DNA of 38,561 nucleotides from Candidatus Poribacteria bacterium (GCA_022827185.1 JAJDTM010000012.1:1-38561), one strand, 5' to 3'; numbered from the stretch's first letter, positions 23,483 through 31,288 are shown. Numbers and translations: made by a program. The notes: generated by a model not told the origin, from the letters alone.

Positions 23483-24511
23483 ATGCTTCCGCAGATGGGA
23501 CTAACTATGGAAGGGATTGTCACAAAAGCGAAAGGTGGTGCCTACGAGGTACAAGTTGACAAGCAGTGTTACACTTGCACCGTGCGGCACCACCTTATTG
23601 AAGATGAAAAGCGACGGCTCGCCGAGACGAAAGAGATGCCGTACGTCGATTTAGTCGCAGTCGGGGACCGGGTACGCATTTCAATACCGGTGTCCACCGA
23701 AAACAATGGCTACATTGAGGAATGTCTTCCCCGCGAAACCCAGTTCGGTCGTACCCGTATGGACGGCTGGCGACAGGTTATCGTCGCGAATCTTGAGATG
23801 CTGCTTATTATCTTTGCTGCCCGACATCCGACACTCAAACTGCGGATGCTTGATAGATTCCTTGTTACAGCAGAAGCATCAGACGTAGAACCGGTGATCT
23901 GTATCAACAAAATGGATTTGGCAAAATTGGAGAATGTGCAACGCGAACTCAAATTATATGAAGAATTAGGTTATAAAGTGGTTTATACAAGTATCATGAC
24001 GGGTCTCGGTGTCGATGAATTGCGGGGAGTGATGCAGGATAAGATTTCTGCAATTGTAGGTTCATCGGGGGTCGGGAAGTCTTCTCTCCTCAATGCGTTA
24101 CAGCCGGGACTCCAATTGCGCACGGGTGAGGTTGACAACCGTATCCATAAAGGTCGGCATACGACAACAGAAGTCATGCTGCTACCGCTTGAAGTCGGTG
24201 GGTTTGTGGCAGATACACCCGGCATCCGAACGCTCGGTTTGCTTGAAATTGATGATGAACAGGGTTTAGACATCCATTTTCCTGAGATGCGACCTTATAT
24301 TCCTGAGTGCAAATTCGCGGCGTGTACACACCAGCACGAACCGGCATGTGCTGTTAAACGGGCAGTTGAAACTGGCAATATCAATCCACTCCGATATGAA
24401 AGTTATCTGCGGATCTCTGGATTCAAGGAAGGGAGATATGAACGAAACACAGATAAGAGAAGAAACGATAAGCGAAGAACCGACCGAAACACGCGACGAC
24501 GCAAACGCTGA
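23483..24511 (+). CDS. rsgA: Ribosome small-subunit-dependent GTPase A
   Basis: 342 residues. RsgA (YjeQ) is a circularly permuted GTPase that assists late 30S maturation. Order of parts: N-terminal OB fold (about 8-90), G4 ICINKMD, G5-like TSIMTGLG, G1 GSSGVGKSSLLN, G3 DTPG (in FVADTPGIRTLG), then the zinc-finger segment PECKFAACTHQHEPACAVKRAV. The C-terminus is a basic tail (KRRNDKRRTDRNTRRRKR) that may contact rRNA. Three in-frame ATGs (23483, 23495, 23507) are possible starts; none has a clear SD. The last 74 bases overlap the next gene. Confidence 0.93.
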   Translation: MLPQMGLTMEGIVTKAKGGAYEVQVDKQCYTCTVRHHLIEDEKRRLAETKEMPYVDLVAVGDRVRISIPVSTENNGYIEECLPRETQFGRTRMDGWRQVIVANLEMLLIIFAARHPTLKLRMLDRFLVTAEASDVEPVICINKMDLAKLENVQRELKLYEELGYKVVYTSIMTGLGVDELRGVMQDKISAIVGSSGVGKSSLLNALQPGLQLRTGEVDNRIHKGRHTTTEVMLLPLEVGGFVADTPGIRTLGLLEIDDEQGLDIHFPEMRPYIPECKFAACTHQHEPACAVKRAVETGNINPLRYESYLRISGFKEGRYERNTDKRRNDKRRTDRNTRRRKR

Positions 24512-25283
24512 CCTGCAGAAGTGGTCGGATGCGATTAACAACTTGTTACGCATTATTGAGCGGAGTGAACGGAAACTTGGATACTTTCAGAACAGGGTAA
24601 AACAGGCGAAATTCATGGATCAACCGAATCAGCGTAAGATTCGGACCGCAGGTGCCCAAATAGGCGAGCACTCGGCGCAATTAGAAGGGTTGCGGAACGA
24701 ATTGCGGCAGCTGGAACGCCTTTACAGCGGTGGTATTTACCTCCGGCAGACCACTGAGAATGAACTTCGTCAAATTTGGGGATGGATCAACCGACCCGGC
24801 ATTAGGAATCACCTCTACGCTGAACGGGTCTCGTTTGAGACATTTCTGGAAGACTGGCACAGTTGGGTAGCAAACACGGAGATGCACGCACTCGCTATTG
24901 AAATCCGTACCACGCGGCTCCTCATCGGGTTTATGCTGCTCCAATACGATGCGGACACGGTTACTGTCAAATTCGTCATCATTCGCCCGGATTATCGCGC
25001 TCGCGGGTACGGCACTGATACACTCATTGAAACCGCCCGTTACGCATTTGAAGAACTCGGTGCTGAGTACGTTACGCTGCAGGTATCACCCGATAACGGA
25101 CCCGCGCTGATATGTTTTGAGAATGCTGGCTTCCAATACCAGAGTTACACCGATACAACGCGGCAGATTTATATAATGGGGATTGAGCGTAACGAATGGG
25201 CAGGTGAAGAAGCAGTGGAGGATCAAGATATGACGCCACAGTTAAGTGCGCCGCTCAAATTGTTCTTTGAGCCTGAGGAATGA
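24438..25283 (+). CDS. GNAT N-acetyltransferase with an N-terminal coiled coil
   Basis: 281 residues from the ATG at 24438, which has AAGGAAGGGAG close upstream; the longer frame to 24348 lies wholly within rsgA. It overlaps rsgA by 74 bases in another frame. Residues about 25-95 form a charged coiled coil (INNLLRIIERSERKLGYFQNR). The GNAT domain follows, with the acetyl-CoA loop RPDYRARGYGTDTLIETA and the later strand LQVSPDNGPALICFENAGF. Closest by appearance to RimJ/RimL-type acetyltransferases. The overlap with rsgA suggests a ribosome-linked substrate, but this is inference. Confidence 0.85.
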   Translation: MNETQIREETISEEPTETRDDANADLQKWSDAINNLLRIIERSERKLGYFQNRVKQAKFMDQPNQRKIRTAGAQIGEHSAQLEGLRNELRQLERLYSGGIYLRQTTENELRQIWGWINRPGIRNHLYAERVSFETFLEDWHSWVANTEMHALAIEIRTTRLLIGFMLLQYDADTVTVKFVIIRPDYRARGYGTDTLIETARYAFEELGAEYVTLQVSPDNGPALICFENAGFQYQSYTDTTRQIYIMGIERNEWAGEEAVEDQDMTPQLSAPLKLFFEPEE

Positions 25284-25302
25284 TTTTCACACTTTTCGAT
25301 AA

Positions 25303-25376
25303 GCACTGCAGGCGGGGTTTTAAACCCTGAAGAAACACCCAAGCAAAAACCCAGCAAGGGGCTGCGTAAGTCTTAT
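25303..25376. mobile_element. MITE-like element, degenerate copy
   Basis: GCACTGCAGGCGGGGTTTTA (25303-25322) is the left half of the palindromic core. The right half has been replaced by unrelated sequence (about 25326-25355), and the usual end TGCGTAAGTCTTAT closes it (25363-25376). An interrupted relative of 22896-22950. Confidence 0.55.
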
Positions 25377-25406
25377 CTTTCATAGGCATGCCAAGGGCAT
25401 CTGATA

Positions 25407-25448
25407 ATAAGGGACAGAGGGAAACATCCCTCTGTCCCTTATTTTTTT
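25407..25448 (+). terminator. Strong intrinsic terminator
   Basis: AAGGGACAGAGGGA (25409-25422) pairs perfectly with TCCCTCTGTCCCTT (25427-25440) around a 4-base loop; a few outer A-T pairs extend the stem, and a run of seven T follows. It ends the infA-rsgA-GNAT unit before the WD40 genes. A related hairpin lies at 29613-29641, after the WD40 genes. Confidence 0.85.
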
Positions 25449-25449
25449 A

Positions 25450-25474
25450 AAGTGCATCCAAAAGTGTGTATAGA
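25450..25474 (+). promoter_or_regulatory. AAGTGCATCC element, copy B (upstream of the WD40 genes)
   Basis: aagtgcatccaaaagtgtgt followed by TATAGA, starting right after the T-run of the terminator and 79 bases before the WD40 start at 25529. TATAGA could be a -10 box; no standard -35 is present. See copies A (23041) and C (29432). Confidence 0.45.
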
Positions 25475-25528
25475 CAGCCAGATAGAATCATCTTGTTTAG
25501 TTTTGTTTCGGAGGACACCATTATAAAT

Positions 25529-27415
25529 ATGAGAACAGCACAATTATTTTCTGGGACGCTTATCCTTTTGTTAATTTTCGATTTTTTTCTTGCAAGCGGT
25601 TCCGCGCAAGATTACACCCGATGGAGTCTCCCTGAAGGGGCTATCGTGCGTTTTGAGAAAGGTGGAGTTCGCGATTTCGCGTATCTTCCGGACGGAAATC
25701 GGCTTGTTGTTCTGAGTGCAATCGGCCTCTGGATATATGATGTCCACACAGGCGAGGAATTAGAGTTATTCACAGACTTGGGAACGAAACAAGTGTGGAA
25801 TTTCATGGTGCCCAGTCCTGATGGTAGGATGCTTGCTGGTGCAAGTGATCATGAAGTAGCGTTATGGGATCTACAAGCTAACAAAGTAGATAAATTGCTT
25901 GTAGGACACAATGACAGGATCTATTCGTTGGCGTTCAGTCCGACTGGTGAAACACTTGCCGGTGGCAGTCGGGACACTACGGTTCGACTGTGGGACGTTA
26001 GCACGGGGGACTTGAAACAGACCTTCGTTGGGCATACAGAAAGGATCCGTCTGGTCGCGTATTCAAACGATGGCAAGACGTTGGCGTGCACCGCTTGGCG
26101 AGATAATACGCTTCTTATTTGGGATGTGGAGACTGAAGAACTCCTGAAAGCCATTACGGGACACACCGATAGAGTTTCAAGGATCACGTATGCTCCAGAT
26201 AGCCGGACACTTGCGAGTGTCGGTTGGAAGGACCATACGATTCGCATTTGGGATGTTGGTACCGGCAAACTCTTGAAAACCTTTGTTGGACATACAGATC
26301 GTGTCAGTTCTATGATCTATTCACGGGATGGCGCGACACTTGTGAGTGGGAGTTCGGATAAGACAATCCGTATGTGGGATATCCGCACCGACGAGACCTT
26401 AAAAATTCTTAACGGGCATACAGCGGGTGTTGATTCCGTGAAGTATTCACCGGATCAAGAGACCCTCATTAGTGACGGATACGATGGGACGCTGCGCTTT
26501 TGGGATGTTCACACCGGGGAACTCCTGAAAACCTTTACTGCACATAGCTTTGGAGCGAGGTCGGTGGCTTTTTCACCAGATGGCAGCACACTCGCTATTG
26601 GAAGAGGAACAGACAGGACAATTTTGTTACGAGATCTAAAGACCGGACAAATAGTGAAGACGCTTACTGGACATACAGATCATATGCTTTCGGTGACTTT
26701 TTCACCGGATGGCAGCACACTCGCAAGTGGGAATCGGGATGGCAAAATCCATTTTTGGAATATTAGCACCGGAGCACTCCTCAAAACTGTTCCCGCTCAC
26801 ACGGAAGGTGTGCATTCTATCGCCTATTCCCCGGATGGTCAATCGCTTGTGAGTGGAAGTTGGGATAATGAAATCCGTTTGTGGAATGTTGCCACCGGAC
26901 ATCTCCTGCAAATGTTCACAGGGAATATAACGGACCCCGATTCACGCCTCGGAGTTGGTGCTATTGCGCTCAATCCTGATGGGCGGACGCTTGCCGTGGC
27001 AACTGACGAAGAAGTGATTCGGTTATGGGATATCCCCACGGGTAAAGTCAAAGCAACGCTCACGGGGCATCGCGTGAATACAGTCACATTTTCTCCAGAT
27101 GGCACTATGCTTGCAGGTGGTGGTGGCGACCTCTATTTGTGGGAGGTGCGCACCGGGAAATTGCTACATAATATCGTAAAGGCAAGGGGAAATATCTATG
27201 GTGTCGCCTTCAGTCCTGATGGACAGACAATTGCAAGTTCAAGTTGGAAGACGATTGAATTGTGGAATACTGTTACGGGTGAGCATATAGGCACTTTCAC
27301 CGGGTATCCAGGCTGGATTTACGCGATAGCGTTCAGTCCTGGTGGTCAAACGCTTGCCAGCGGTAATAACGGGACTGTTATTCTGTGGGATATGAACCAG
27401 ATTCCAGATCCATAG
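25529..27415 (+). CDS. Secreted WD40 protein with 14 repeats (first of a pair)
   Basis: 628 residues from the ATG at 25529, where a signal peptide begins (MRTAQLFSGTLILLLIFDFF, cleavage near SAQD); GGAGG lies 14 bases upstream. I count 14 WD40 repeats of about 40 residues, e.g. GHNDRIYSLAFSPTGETLAG and GHTDRVSSMIYSRDGATLVS ending in WDV, enough for two seven-bladed propellers. The first two are degenerate. No other domain. WD40 propellers bind proteins or peptides; export to the periplasm or surface is implied. The neighbour downstream is a full-length paralogue 24 bases away, so the pair is an operon made by duplication. Confidence 0.9.
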   Translation: MRTAQLFSGTLILLLIFDFFLASGSAQDYTRWSLPEGAIVRFEKGGVRDFAYLPDGNRLVVLSAIGLWIYDVHTGEELELFTDLGTKQVWNFMVPSPDGRMLAGASDHEVALWDLQANKVDKLLVGHNDRIYSLAFSPTGETLAGGSRDTTVRLWDVSTGDLKQTFVGHTERIRLVAYSNDGKTLACTAWRDNTLLIWDVETEELLKAITGHTDRVSRITYAPDSRTLASVGWKDHTIRIWDVGTGKLLKTFVGHTDRVSSMIYSRDGATLVSGSSDKTIRMWDIRTDETLKILNGHTAGVDSVKYSPDQETLISDGYDGTLRFWDVHTGELLKTFTAHSFGARSVAFSPDGSTLAIGRGTDRTILLRDLKTGQIVKTLTGHTDHMLSVTFSPDGSTLASGNRDGKIHFWNISTGALLKTVPAHTEGVHSIAYSPDGQSLVSGSWDNEIRLWNVATGHLLQMFTGNITDPDSRLGVGAIALNPDGRTLAVATDEEVIRLWDIPTGKVKATLTGHRVNTVTFSPDGTMLAGGGGDLYLWEVRTGKLLHNIVKARGNIYGVAFSPDGQTIASSSWKTIELWNTVTGEHIGTFTGYPGWIYAIAFSPGGQTLASGNNGTVILWDMNQIPDP

Positions 27416-27439
27416 CGTCTTAAAAGGAAAAGTATTAAT

Positions 27440-29353
27440 ATGAAAACATCGAAATTTTTTTATACTATGCCGATCTTCTTATTAACCGCTGCTCTCTTTT
27501 TATCAAGCAGTTCCGCCCAAGATTACATCCGATGGGGATTGCCTGAAGGCGCGATTGCGCGTTTTGGGAAGGGCACGCTCACCGATTGCGTCTATTTGCC
27601 GGATGGTAACCGCCTCGCCGTTTTGAGTTCGATCGGTGTATGGATATACGATGTCCGTACGGGTGAAGCCCTGGATCTCATTACAGAACCGTTCACTGAA
27701 GATATGTGCCTCAGCCCCGATGGAAAGACGCTTGCTGCTTCGAGTGACGGCAGCGTTTATTTATGGGACCTACAGGCAAGGAAATTGCGTAAAGTTCTTG
27801 TAGGAGAGGCGAATCGAACCTATTTATTAGCATTCAGCCCTACCGGAGAAACACTCGCAGGCGGAAATTGGGACAATACGATTCAACTGTGGAATCTCCA
27901 CACCGGTAAGTTGTTAAAAACCCTCACCGGACACACAGATCTTAACACAAACGCTACGTCTATCGGCTTTATCGCGTATTCAAATGATGGAAAGATATTG
28001 GCGAGTGTCGGTTGGGAAGACAAGACGATTCGTATGTGGGACGTGGATACGGGACAACTCCTGCAGACTATTGATGAGCGTCCAAAAAGGATTTGTAGTG
28101 TCGCATACTCGCCCGATAGTCGGACATTGGCGAGTGGTGAAGAAGACTCCAAAATTCGTATTTGGGATGTGGGCACTGGAGAACTCCTAAAAACACTCAC
28201 TGGACATACATCCGAGGTTAATACTATGACCTACTCGCCAGATGGCACGACGCTCGTAAGCGGCAGTTGGGATAAAACAATCCGCTTTTGGAACGCCAGC
28301 ACCGGTAAACTCTTGAAAACGCTTACCGAACATACCGATGTTGTGGATACAGTCATCTACGCACCAGATGGAAAAACCGTTACCAGTATGAGTTCCTACG
28401 ATGGAACGATCTGTTTTTGGGATGCAGCGACGGGCACCCCGTTGAAGACGATCACCGGACATACCGGCTCTTTTGGGAGAGCAGTGGCATTTTCACCGGA
28501 TGGAACAACATTGACAAATGTTGGAACCGGGGACGATACAATTCCGATCCGAGATGTACAAAGCGGACAACTTCTAAGAACTCTCACCCGGCATGCAGAT
28601 ATAGTGCTTTCAGTAGCCTACTCACCAGATGGGCGGAACCTTGTGAGCGCGGATTGGGACGGTCATATTCGTATTTGGGATGTTGACACTGGAGAACTCC
28701 TAAAAACACTCACTGGACACGAAGAAGGTGTTCCATCTCTCGTCTATTCACCGGACGGGGCGACACTTATGAGTGGGAGTTGGGACAATACCATCCGTAT
28801 TTGGGATGTAGACACTGGTCAGCCCCTGCAAACCATTATAGGGAACATTACAGAACTGGAACCCAGCCAAGGCGTTAGAGCCATTTCGCTGAGTCCCGAT
28901 GGACAGACGATTGCCAGTGCAACGGATGAAAAAGTGATTCGGTTATGGGATGTGCACACCGGTAAACTCAAAGACTTGCTTGCCGGGCACACGAAGGCGG
29001 TTGCTGCTGTCGCATTTTCCCCACGTGGCACCGTGCTTGCAAGTGGGGGTATTGATGCCACAACGTGTTTATGGGATGTGGAAGCCGGTAAACTGTTGAA
29101 TACCTTTAAAGAGCCGACAAGAAGTAGTGTTTTATCCGTTGCCTTTAGTCCGGATGGACGCATACTCGCGAGTGGATCTTATGAAGTGATTCGTTTGCGC
29201 GACACATTCACTAAGCGAAACACGGTTACCCTCACGGGGCATACGACCTGGGTCCGGGCATTAGCGTTTAGTCCGGATGGACACATACTCGCCAGTATAG
29301 ACGAAGATGGTGTGGTTATGCTATGGGATATGAACCAGGTTATATGGCAATAG
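27440..29353 (+). CDS. Secreted WD40 protein with 14 repeats (second of a pair)
   Basis: 637 residues. Signal peptide MKTSKFFYTMPIFLLTAALF ending at SSAQD; AAAAGGAAAAG lies upstream of the ATG. It matches its neighbour nearly end to end: both mature parts open with QDYxRWxLPEGAIxRFxKG, both have 14 repeats, both have an odd ninth-to-eleventh region with GNITE/GNITD, and both end LWDMNQ. Several internal repeats are nearly identical to each other (for example FWNASTGKLLKTLTEHT and IWDVGTGELLKTLTGHT), so repeat exchange between the two genes is plausible. Ligand unknown. Confidence 0.9.
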   Translation: MKTSKFFYTMPIFLLTAALFLSSSSAQDYIRWGLPEGAIARFGKGTLTDCVYLPDGNRLAVLSSIGVWIYDVRTGEALDLITEPFTEDMCLSPDGKTLAASSDGSVYLWDLQARKLRKVLVGEANRTYLLAFSPTGETLAGGNWDNTIQLWNLHTGKLLKTLTGHTDLNTNATSIGFIAYSNDGKILASVGWEDKTIRMWDVDTGQLLQTIDERPKRICSVAYSPDSRTLASGEEDSKIRIWDVGTGELLKTLTGHTSEVNTMTYSPDGTTLVSGSWDKTIRFWNASTGKLLKTLTEHTDVVDTVIYAPDGKTVTSMSSYDGTICFWDAATGTPLKTITGHTGSFGRAVAFSPDGTTLTNVGTGDDTIPIRDVQSGQLLRTLTRHADIVLSVAYSPDGRNLVSADWDGHIRIWDVDTGELLKTLTGHEEGVPSLVYSPDGATLMSGSWDNTIRIWDVDTGQPLQTIIGNITELEPSQGVRAISLSPDGQTIASATDEKVIRLWDVHTGKLKDLLAGHTKAVAAVAFSPRGTVLASGGIDATTCLWDVEAGKLLNTFKEPTRSSVLSVAFSPDGRILASGSYEVIRLRDTFTKRNTVTLTGHTTWVRALAFSPDGHILASIDEDGVVMLWDMNQVIWQ

Positions 29354-29431
29354 CAATTTACAAAAGCGATCTGCATCACTTTCCACCCGAAAAAAAATAA
29401 TTTTTTCATTTTTTTTTACGAAAATGTGCAA

Positions 29432-29456
29432 AAGTGCATCCGAAAATGTGTTTAGG
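29432..29456 (+). promoter_or_regulatory. AAGTGCATCC element, copy C
   Basis: aagtgcatccgaaaatgtgt then ttagg, about 100 bases upstream of the minigene start at 29534. Same 10-mer, A-rich stretch and GTGT as copies A and B. An ATCAT...ATGAT inverted repeat follows at about 29460-29480. The region 29354-29994 otherwise contains the small ORFs, repeats and hairpin listed separately. Confidence 0.4.
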
Positions 29457-29533
29457 TGAATCATTGTCATTTTTATGATGATGGTATCCTAATGCCGCTT
29501 CATCGCGGTAGAGAGAAAAAGGAGGAATTTGTT

Positions 29534-29566
29534 ATGTTAGCAAACCAGAGGAGGTGTGACACTTAG
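29534..29566 (+). CDS. Ten-residue minigene with a perfect SD
   Basis: AAGGAGG (29519-29525) lies 8 bases before ATG at 29534; the frame reads MLANQRRCDT and stops with TAG inside the first of two 28-bp repeats (29553-29608). Either a leader peptide, or the 5' stub of a gene interrupted by the repeats. Translation seems likely from the SD; a function is not shown. Confidence 0.35.
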   Translation: MLANQRRCDT

Positions 29567-29608
29567 TGTTACGCCCTTGCGGTGTGACACTAAGTGTCGC
29601 ACTCTTTG
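29553..29608. repeat. Two adjacent 28-bp repeats with a palindromic core
   Basis: Unit 1 (29553-29580) starts ggtgtgacacttagtgttac; unit 2 (29581-29608) starts ggtgtgacactaagtgtcgc. The centres ACACTTAGTGT and GACACTAAGTGTC are palindromes. Two copies in tandem, one 28-bp step (under three helical turns) apart, look like paired operators or a short REP-like sequence. Confidence 0.5.
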
Positions 29609-29612
29609 GAAA

Positions 29613-29641
29613 GGGACGGAGGGTTTATACCCCTCTGTCCC
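29613..29641 (+). terminator. Hairpin related to the terminator at 25407
   Basis: GGGACGGAGGG (29613-29623) pairs with CCCTCTGTCCC (29631-29641) with one G-U pair. The stem sequence is nearly that of 25409-25440, but only CCATTT follows, so termination strength is uncertain. It may end the WD40 transcription unit. Confidence 0.5.
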
Positions 29642-29850
29642 CCATTTCGCCCTATCTTCAAAGTATGCTACTTTCGGGTCAGGATGCATGCGTTACGTCC
29701 TGAATCCAATTTTTATGGCACATTTTTGTGTTTTTGAGTATACTATTAATGTAACTTGCAAGAGGTGGTCATTGTTGAAGTGTCAGTGGCACCCTTGTAC
29801 CGTTTTAATTTACAAACATAGACATAAATAAGAAAGAGGAGGTACCTATC

Positions 29851-29943
29851 ATGTCATTAAGAGTAAGTTTAAGCCACGCTACATTTCATTTGAACGTATT
29901 CAGTTCAGGGCGATGGTGCCTCTGTCCATTATCGACAATTTGA
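29851..29943 (+). CDS. Possible 30-residue ORF with strong SD (alternative frame also protein-like)
   Basis: GAGGAGGT (29836-29843) lies 7 bases before ATG at 29851; the frame gives MSLRVSLSHATFHLNVFSSG and ends at 29943. The +2 frame over the same DNA, open from 29832 to TGA at 29976-29978, reads KPRYISFERIQFRAMVPLSI and looks more like a real protein. A frameshift, a relic or a non-ATG start is possible. It lies just upstream of the HTH gene. Confidence 0.3.
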   Translation: MSLRVSLSHATFHLNVFSSGRWCLCPLSTI

Positions 29944-29994
29944 TTGAGAATGGCATAGGCGCGATCGCCTCACACTGAGGGAGTTGCTCTATCT

Positions 29995-30369
29995 ATGCCA
30001 AGATTTAATCCAGATTTTTGGGAGATTCCGGTCCCGCCGGATTTTTTTGACCAACTCACCACCGAGGACTATCTCTGGTATCGAGCACCTGATGACGAAT
30101 ATACGGAGGCGCGTCGTGCCAAGCGGCAGGCAGTCTTGGAACAGATTCGTCAGATTATCGCGAAGGAGTTAACCGAACGTCAAACCGAGTGTATCCAACT
30201 CTACTTCTATAAAGGCAAAACGCAGGAAGAGATTGGGAGTATTCTCGGCATTTCCCGCCGTGTTGTGAGCCAACATCTTTTTGGTGTCACGCGGAACGGG
30301 AAGCAGATAGGCGGCGCGATTAACAAAATCCGAAAGGTGTGTCGAAAACTGGGAGTAGAATTTCCATAG
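29995..30369 (+). CDS. HTH protein resembling sigma-70 region 4
   Basis: 124 residues. The N-terminal half is Pro/acidic/aromatic (FNPDFWEIPVPPDFFDQL). The C-terminal half is a sigma region-4/LuxR-type helix-turn-helix: LTERQTECIQLYFYKGKTQE, then EIGSILGISRRVVSQHLFG. No region-2 domain, so not a complete sigma factor; a small transcription regulator is likely. GAGGGAG precedes the ATG at some distance. It could act on the repeat-rich upstream region (29432-29608), but this is inference. Confidence 0.75.
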   Translation: MPRFNPDFWEIPVPPDFFDQLTTEDYLWYRAPDDEYTEARRAKRQAVLEQIRQIIAKELTERQTECIQLYFYKGKTQEEIGSILGISRRVVSQHLFGVTRNGKQIGGAINKIRKVCRKLGVEFP

Positions 30370-30400
30370 GTGCCAAGGTAAAATCTGTAATTAATCTTAC

Positions 30401-30458
30401 AAGTGCAATTTCAATGCGAGAGGAGACCTTGAAGGTACCCTCTCGCTTGGAAGCACTT
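30401..30458. terminator. Nested hairpin between convergent genes
   Basis: GCGAGAGG (30416-30423) pairs with CCTCTCGC (30439-30446), enclosing a second stem ACCTT/AGGT; outer AAGTGC (30401-30406) pairs with GCACTT (30453-30458). It lies exactly between the HTH gene and the convergent regulator gene and probably serves as a bidirectional terminator, although T-runs are poor. Confidence 0.55.
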
Positions 30459-30459
30459 A

Positions 30460-31152
30460 TTAACGACCTTCCTTAAACCGATAACCGACCCCATGTACCG
30501 TCTCAATATGCTTGCCAAATTCACCAAGTTTGCGGCGAAGTCGGCTGACATGTGTGTCCACTGTTCGGTCAATACCGTAATATTCTTGTCCCCATATCAC
30601 GTCCATCAGAATATCACGTGTAAAGACGCGTCCGGGTGAACGCGCGAATAGGGTAATCAGTTTAAACTCGGTAGCGGTCAGATCGATCGGACCGCCATCG
30701 GTTAGCACCTGATGTTTGTCCAGATCAATCGTTAACCCGTGCGTTTCAATCTGTTCGGTGCTTTCTGTTTGTTGACCGACTTGGATACGGCGTAACACGG
30801 CAGATACCCGTAGCACGACTTCTCTCGGACTAAAAGGTTTGGTGATGTAATCATCAGCACCGAGTTCTAACCCCGTAACCCTATCTTTTTCTTCCGTCTT
30901 TGCAGTTACCATGACGACAGGAATATTTTTAGTTCTCGGATCGTTCTTTAATAAGCGACAGACAATGGTTCCATCTACTTCTGGGAGCATTAAATCGAGT
31001 AAAATGAGGTCCGGCGGTTTTTCAACAGCCCGATGCAATGCATCTGCGCCGTTTCGGACGTAATCCGTTTCAAAACCCGCTTTTTGTAAATTATAGCGTA
31101 ATAAATCAGCGATATCGCGTTCATCTTCAACAATCAAAATCTTAGCATCCAT
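30460..31152 (-). CDS. PhoB/OmpR-family response regulator
   Basis: 230 residues. The receiver domain has the acidic pair E9/D10, the phospho-acceptor D53 (DLILLD), a Thr in VMVTAK and the Lys of ITKPFSP. The C-terminal winged helix shows DLTATEFKLITLF, RVFTRDILMDVIWG and RTVDTHVSRLRRKLG followed by VHGVGYRF, typical of PhoB-type DNA-binding domains. No histidine kinase gene is adjacent, so it is an orphan regulator; its kinase must be elsewhere. AAGGAA lies upstream of the ATG. A MITE-like element with flanking repeats occupies its promoter region. Confidence 0.93.
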   Translation of the reverse strand: MDAKILIVEDERDIADLLRYNLQKAGFETDYVRNGADALHRAVEKPPDLILLDLMLPEVDGTIVCRLLKNDPRTKNIPVVMVTAKTEEKDRVTGLELGADDYITKPFSPREVVLRVSAVLRRIQVGQQTESTEQIETHGLTIDLDKHQVLTDGGPIDLTATEFKLITLFARSPGRVFTRDILMDVIWGQEYYGIDRTVDTHVSRLRRKLGEFGKHIETVHGVGYRFKEGR

Positions 31153-31176
31153 TTAAATAATTCCTTGCGGTCAATT

Positions 31177-31288
31177 TTAATATCACAATTATTTTAGCAA
31201 ATATATTACGCACTGCTGGCGGGGTTTCAAACCCCGCCAGCAAGGGGGATGCGTAAGTCCTATTAATATCATAATTATTTTAACAAAT
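31177..31288. repeat. 26-bp direct repeats flanking a MITE-like element
   Basis: 31177-31202 and 31263-31288 match at 24 of 26 positions (ttaatatcayaattatttta then rcaaat). They bracket the element at 31210-31264. Either a long target duplication or a tandem duplication of the regulator's upstream region into which the element then inserted. Confidence 0.6.
31210..31264. mobile_element. MITE-like element, half copy
   Basis: A perfect palindrome GCTGGCGGGGTTT-c-AAACCCCGCCAGC (31215-31241) is followed by the right end TGCGTAAGTCCTAT (31251-31264). Same layout as 22896-22950. It lies in the shared upstream region of the response regulator and the M28 peptidase. Confidence 0.6.

Noticed and set aside
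29553..29608. CRISPR array
   Set aside because: Only two 28-bp units, directly adjacent with no spacers, and no cas genes in the window.
29556..29831. 91-residue ORF on the plus strand
   Set aside because: It runs through the repeats and hairpin, has no SD for its start and an odd Cys/Trp-rich composition; better SD-led starts exist in other frames.
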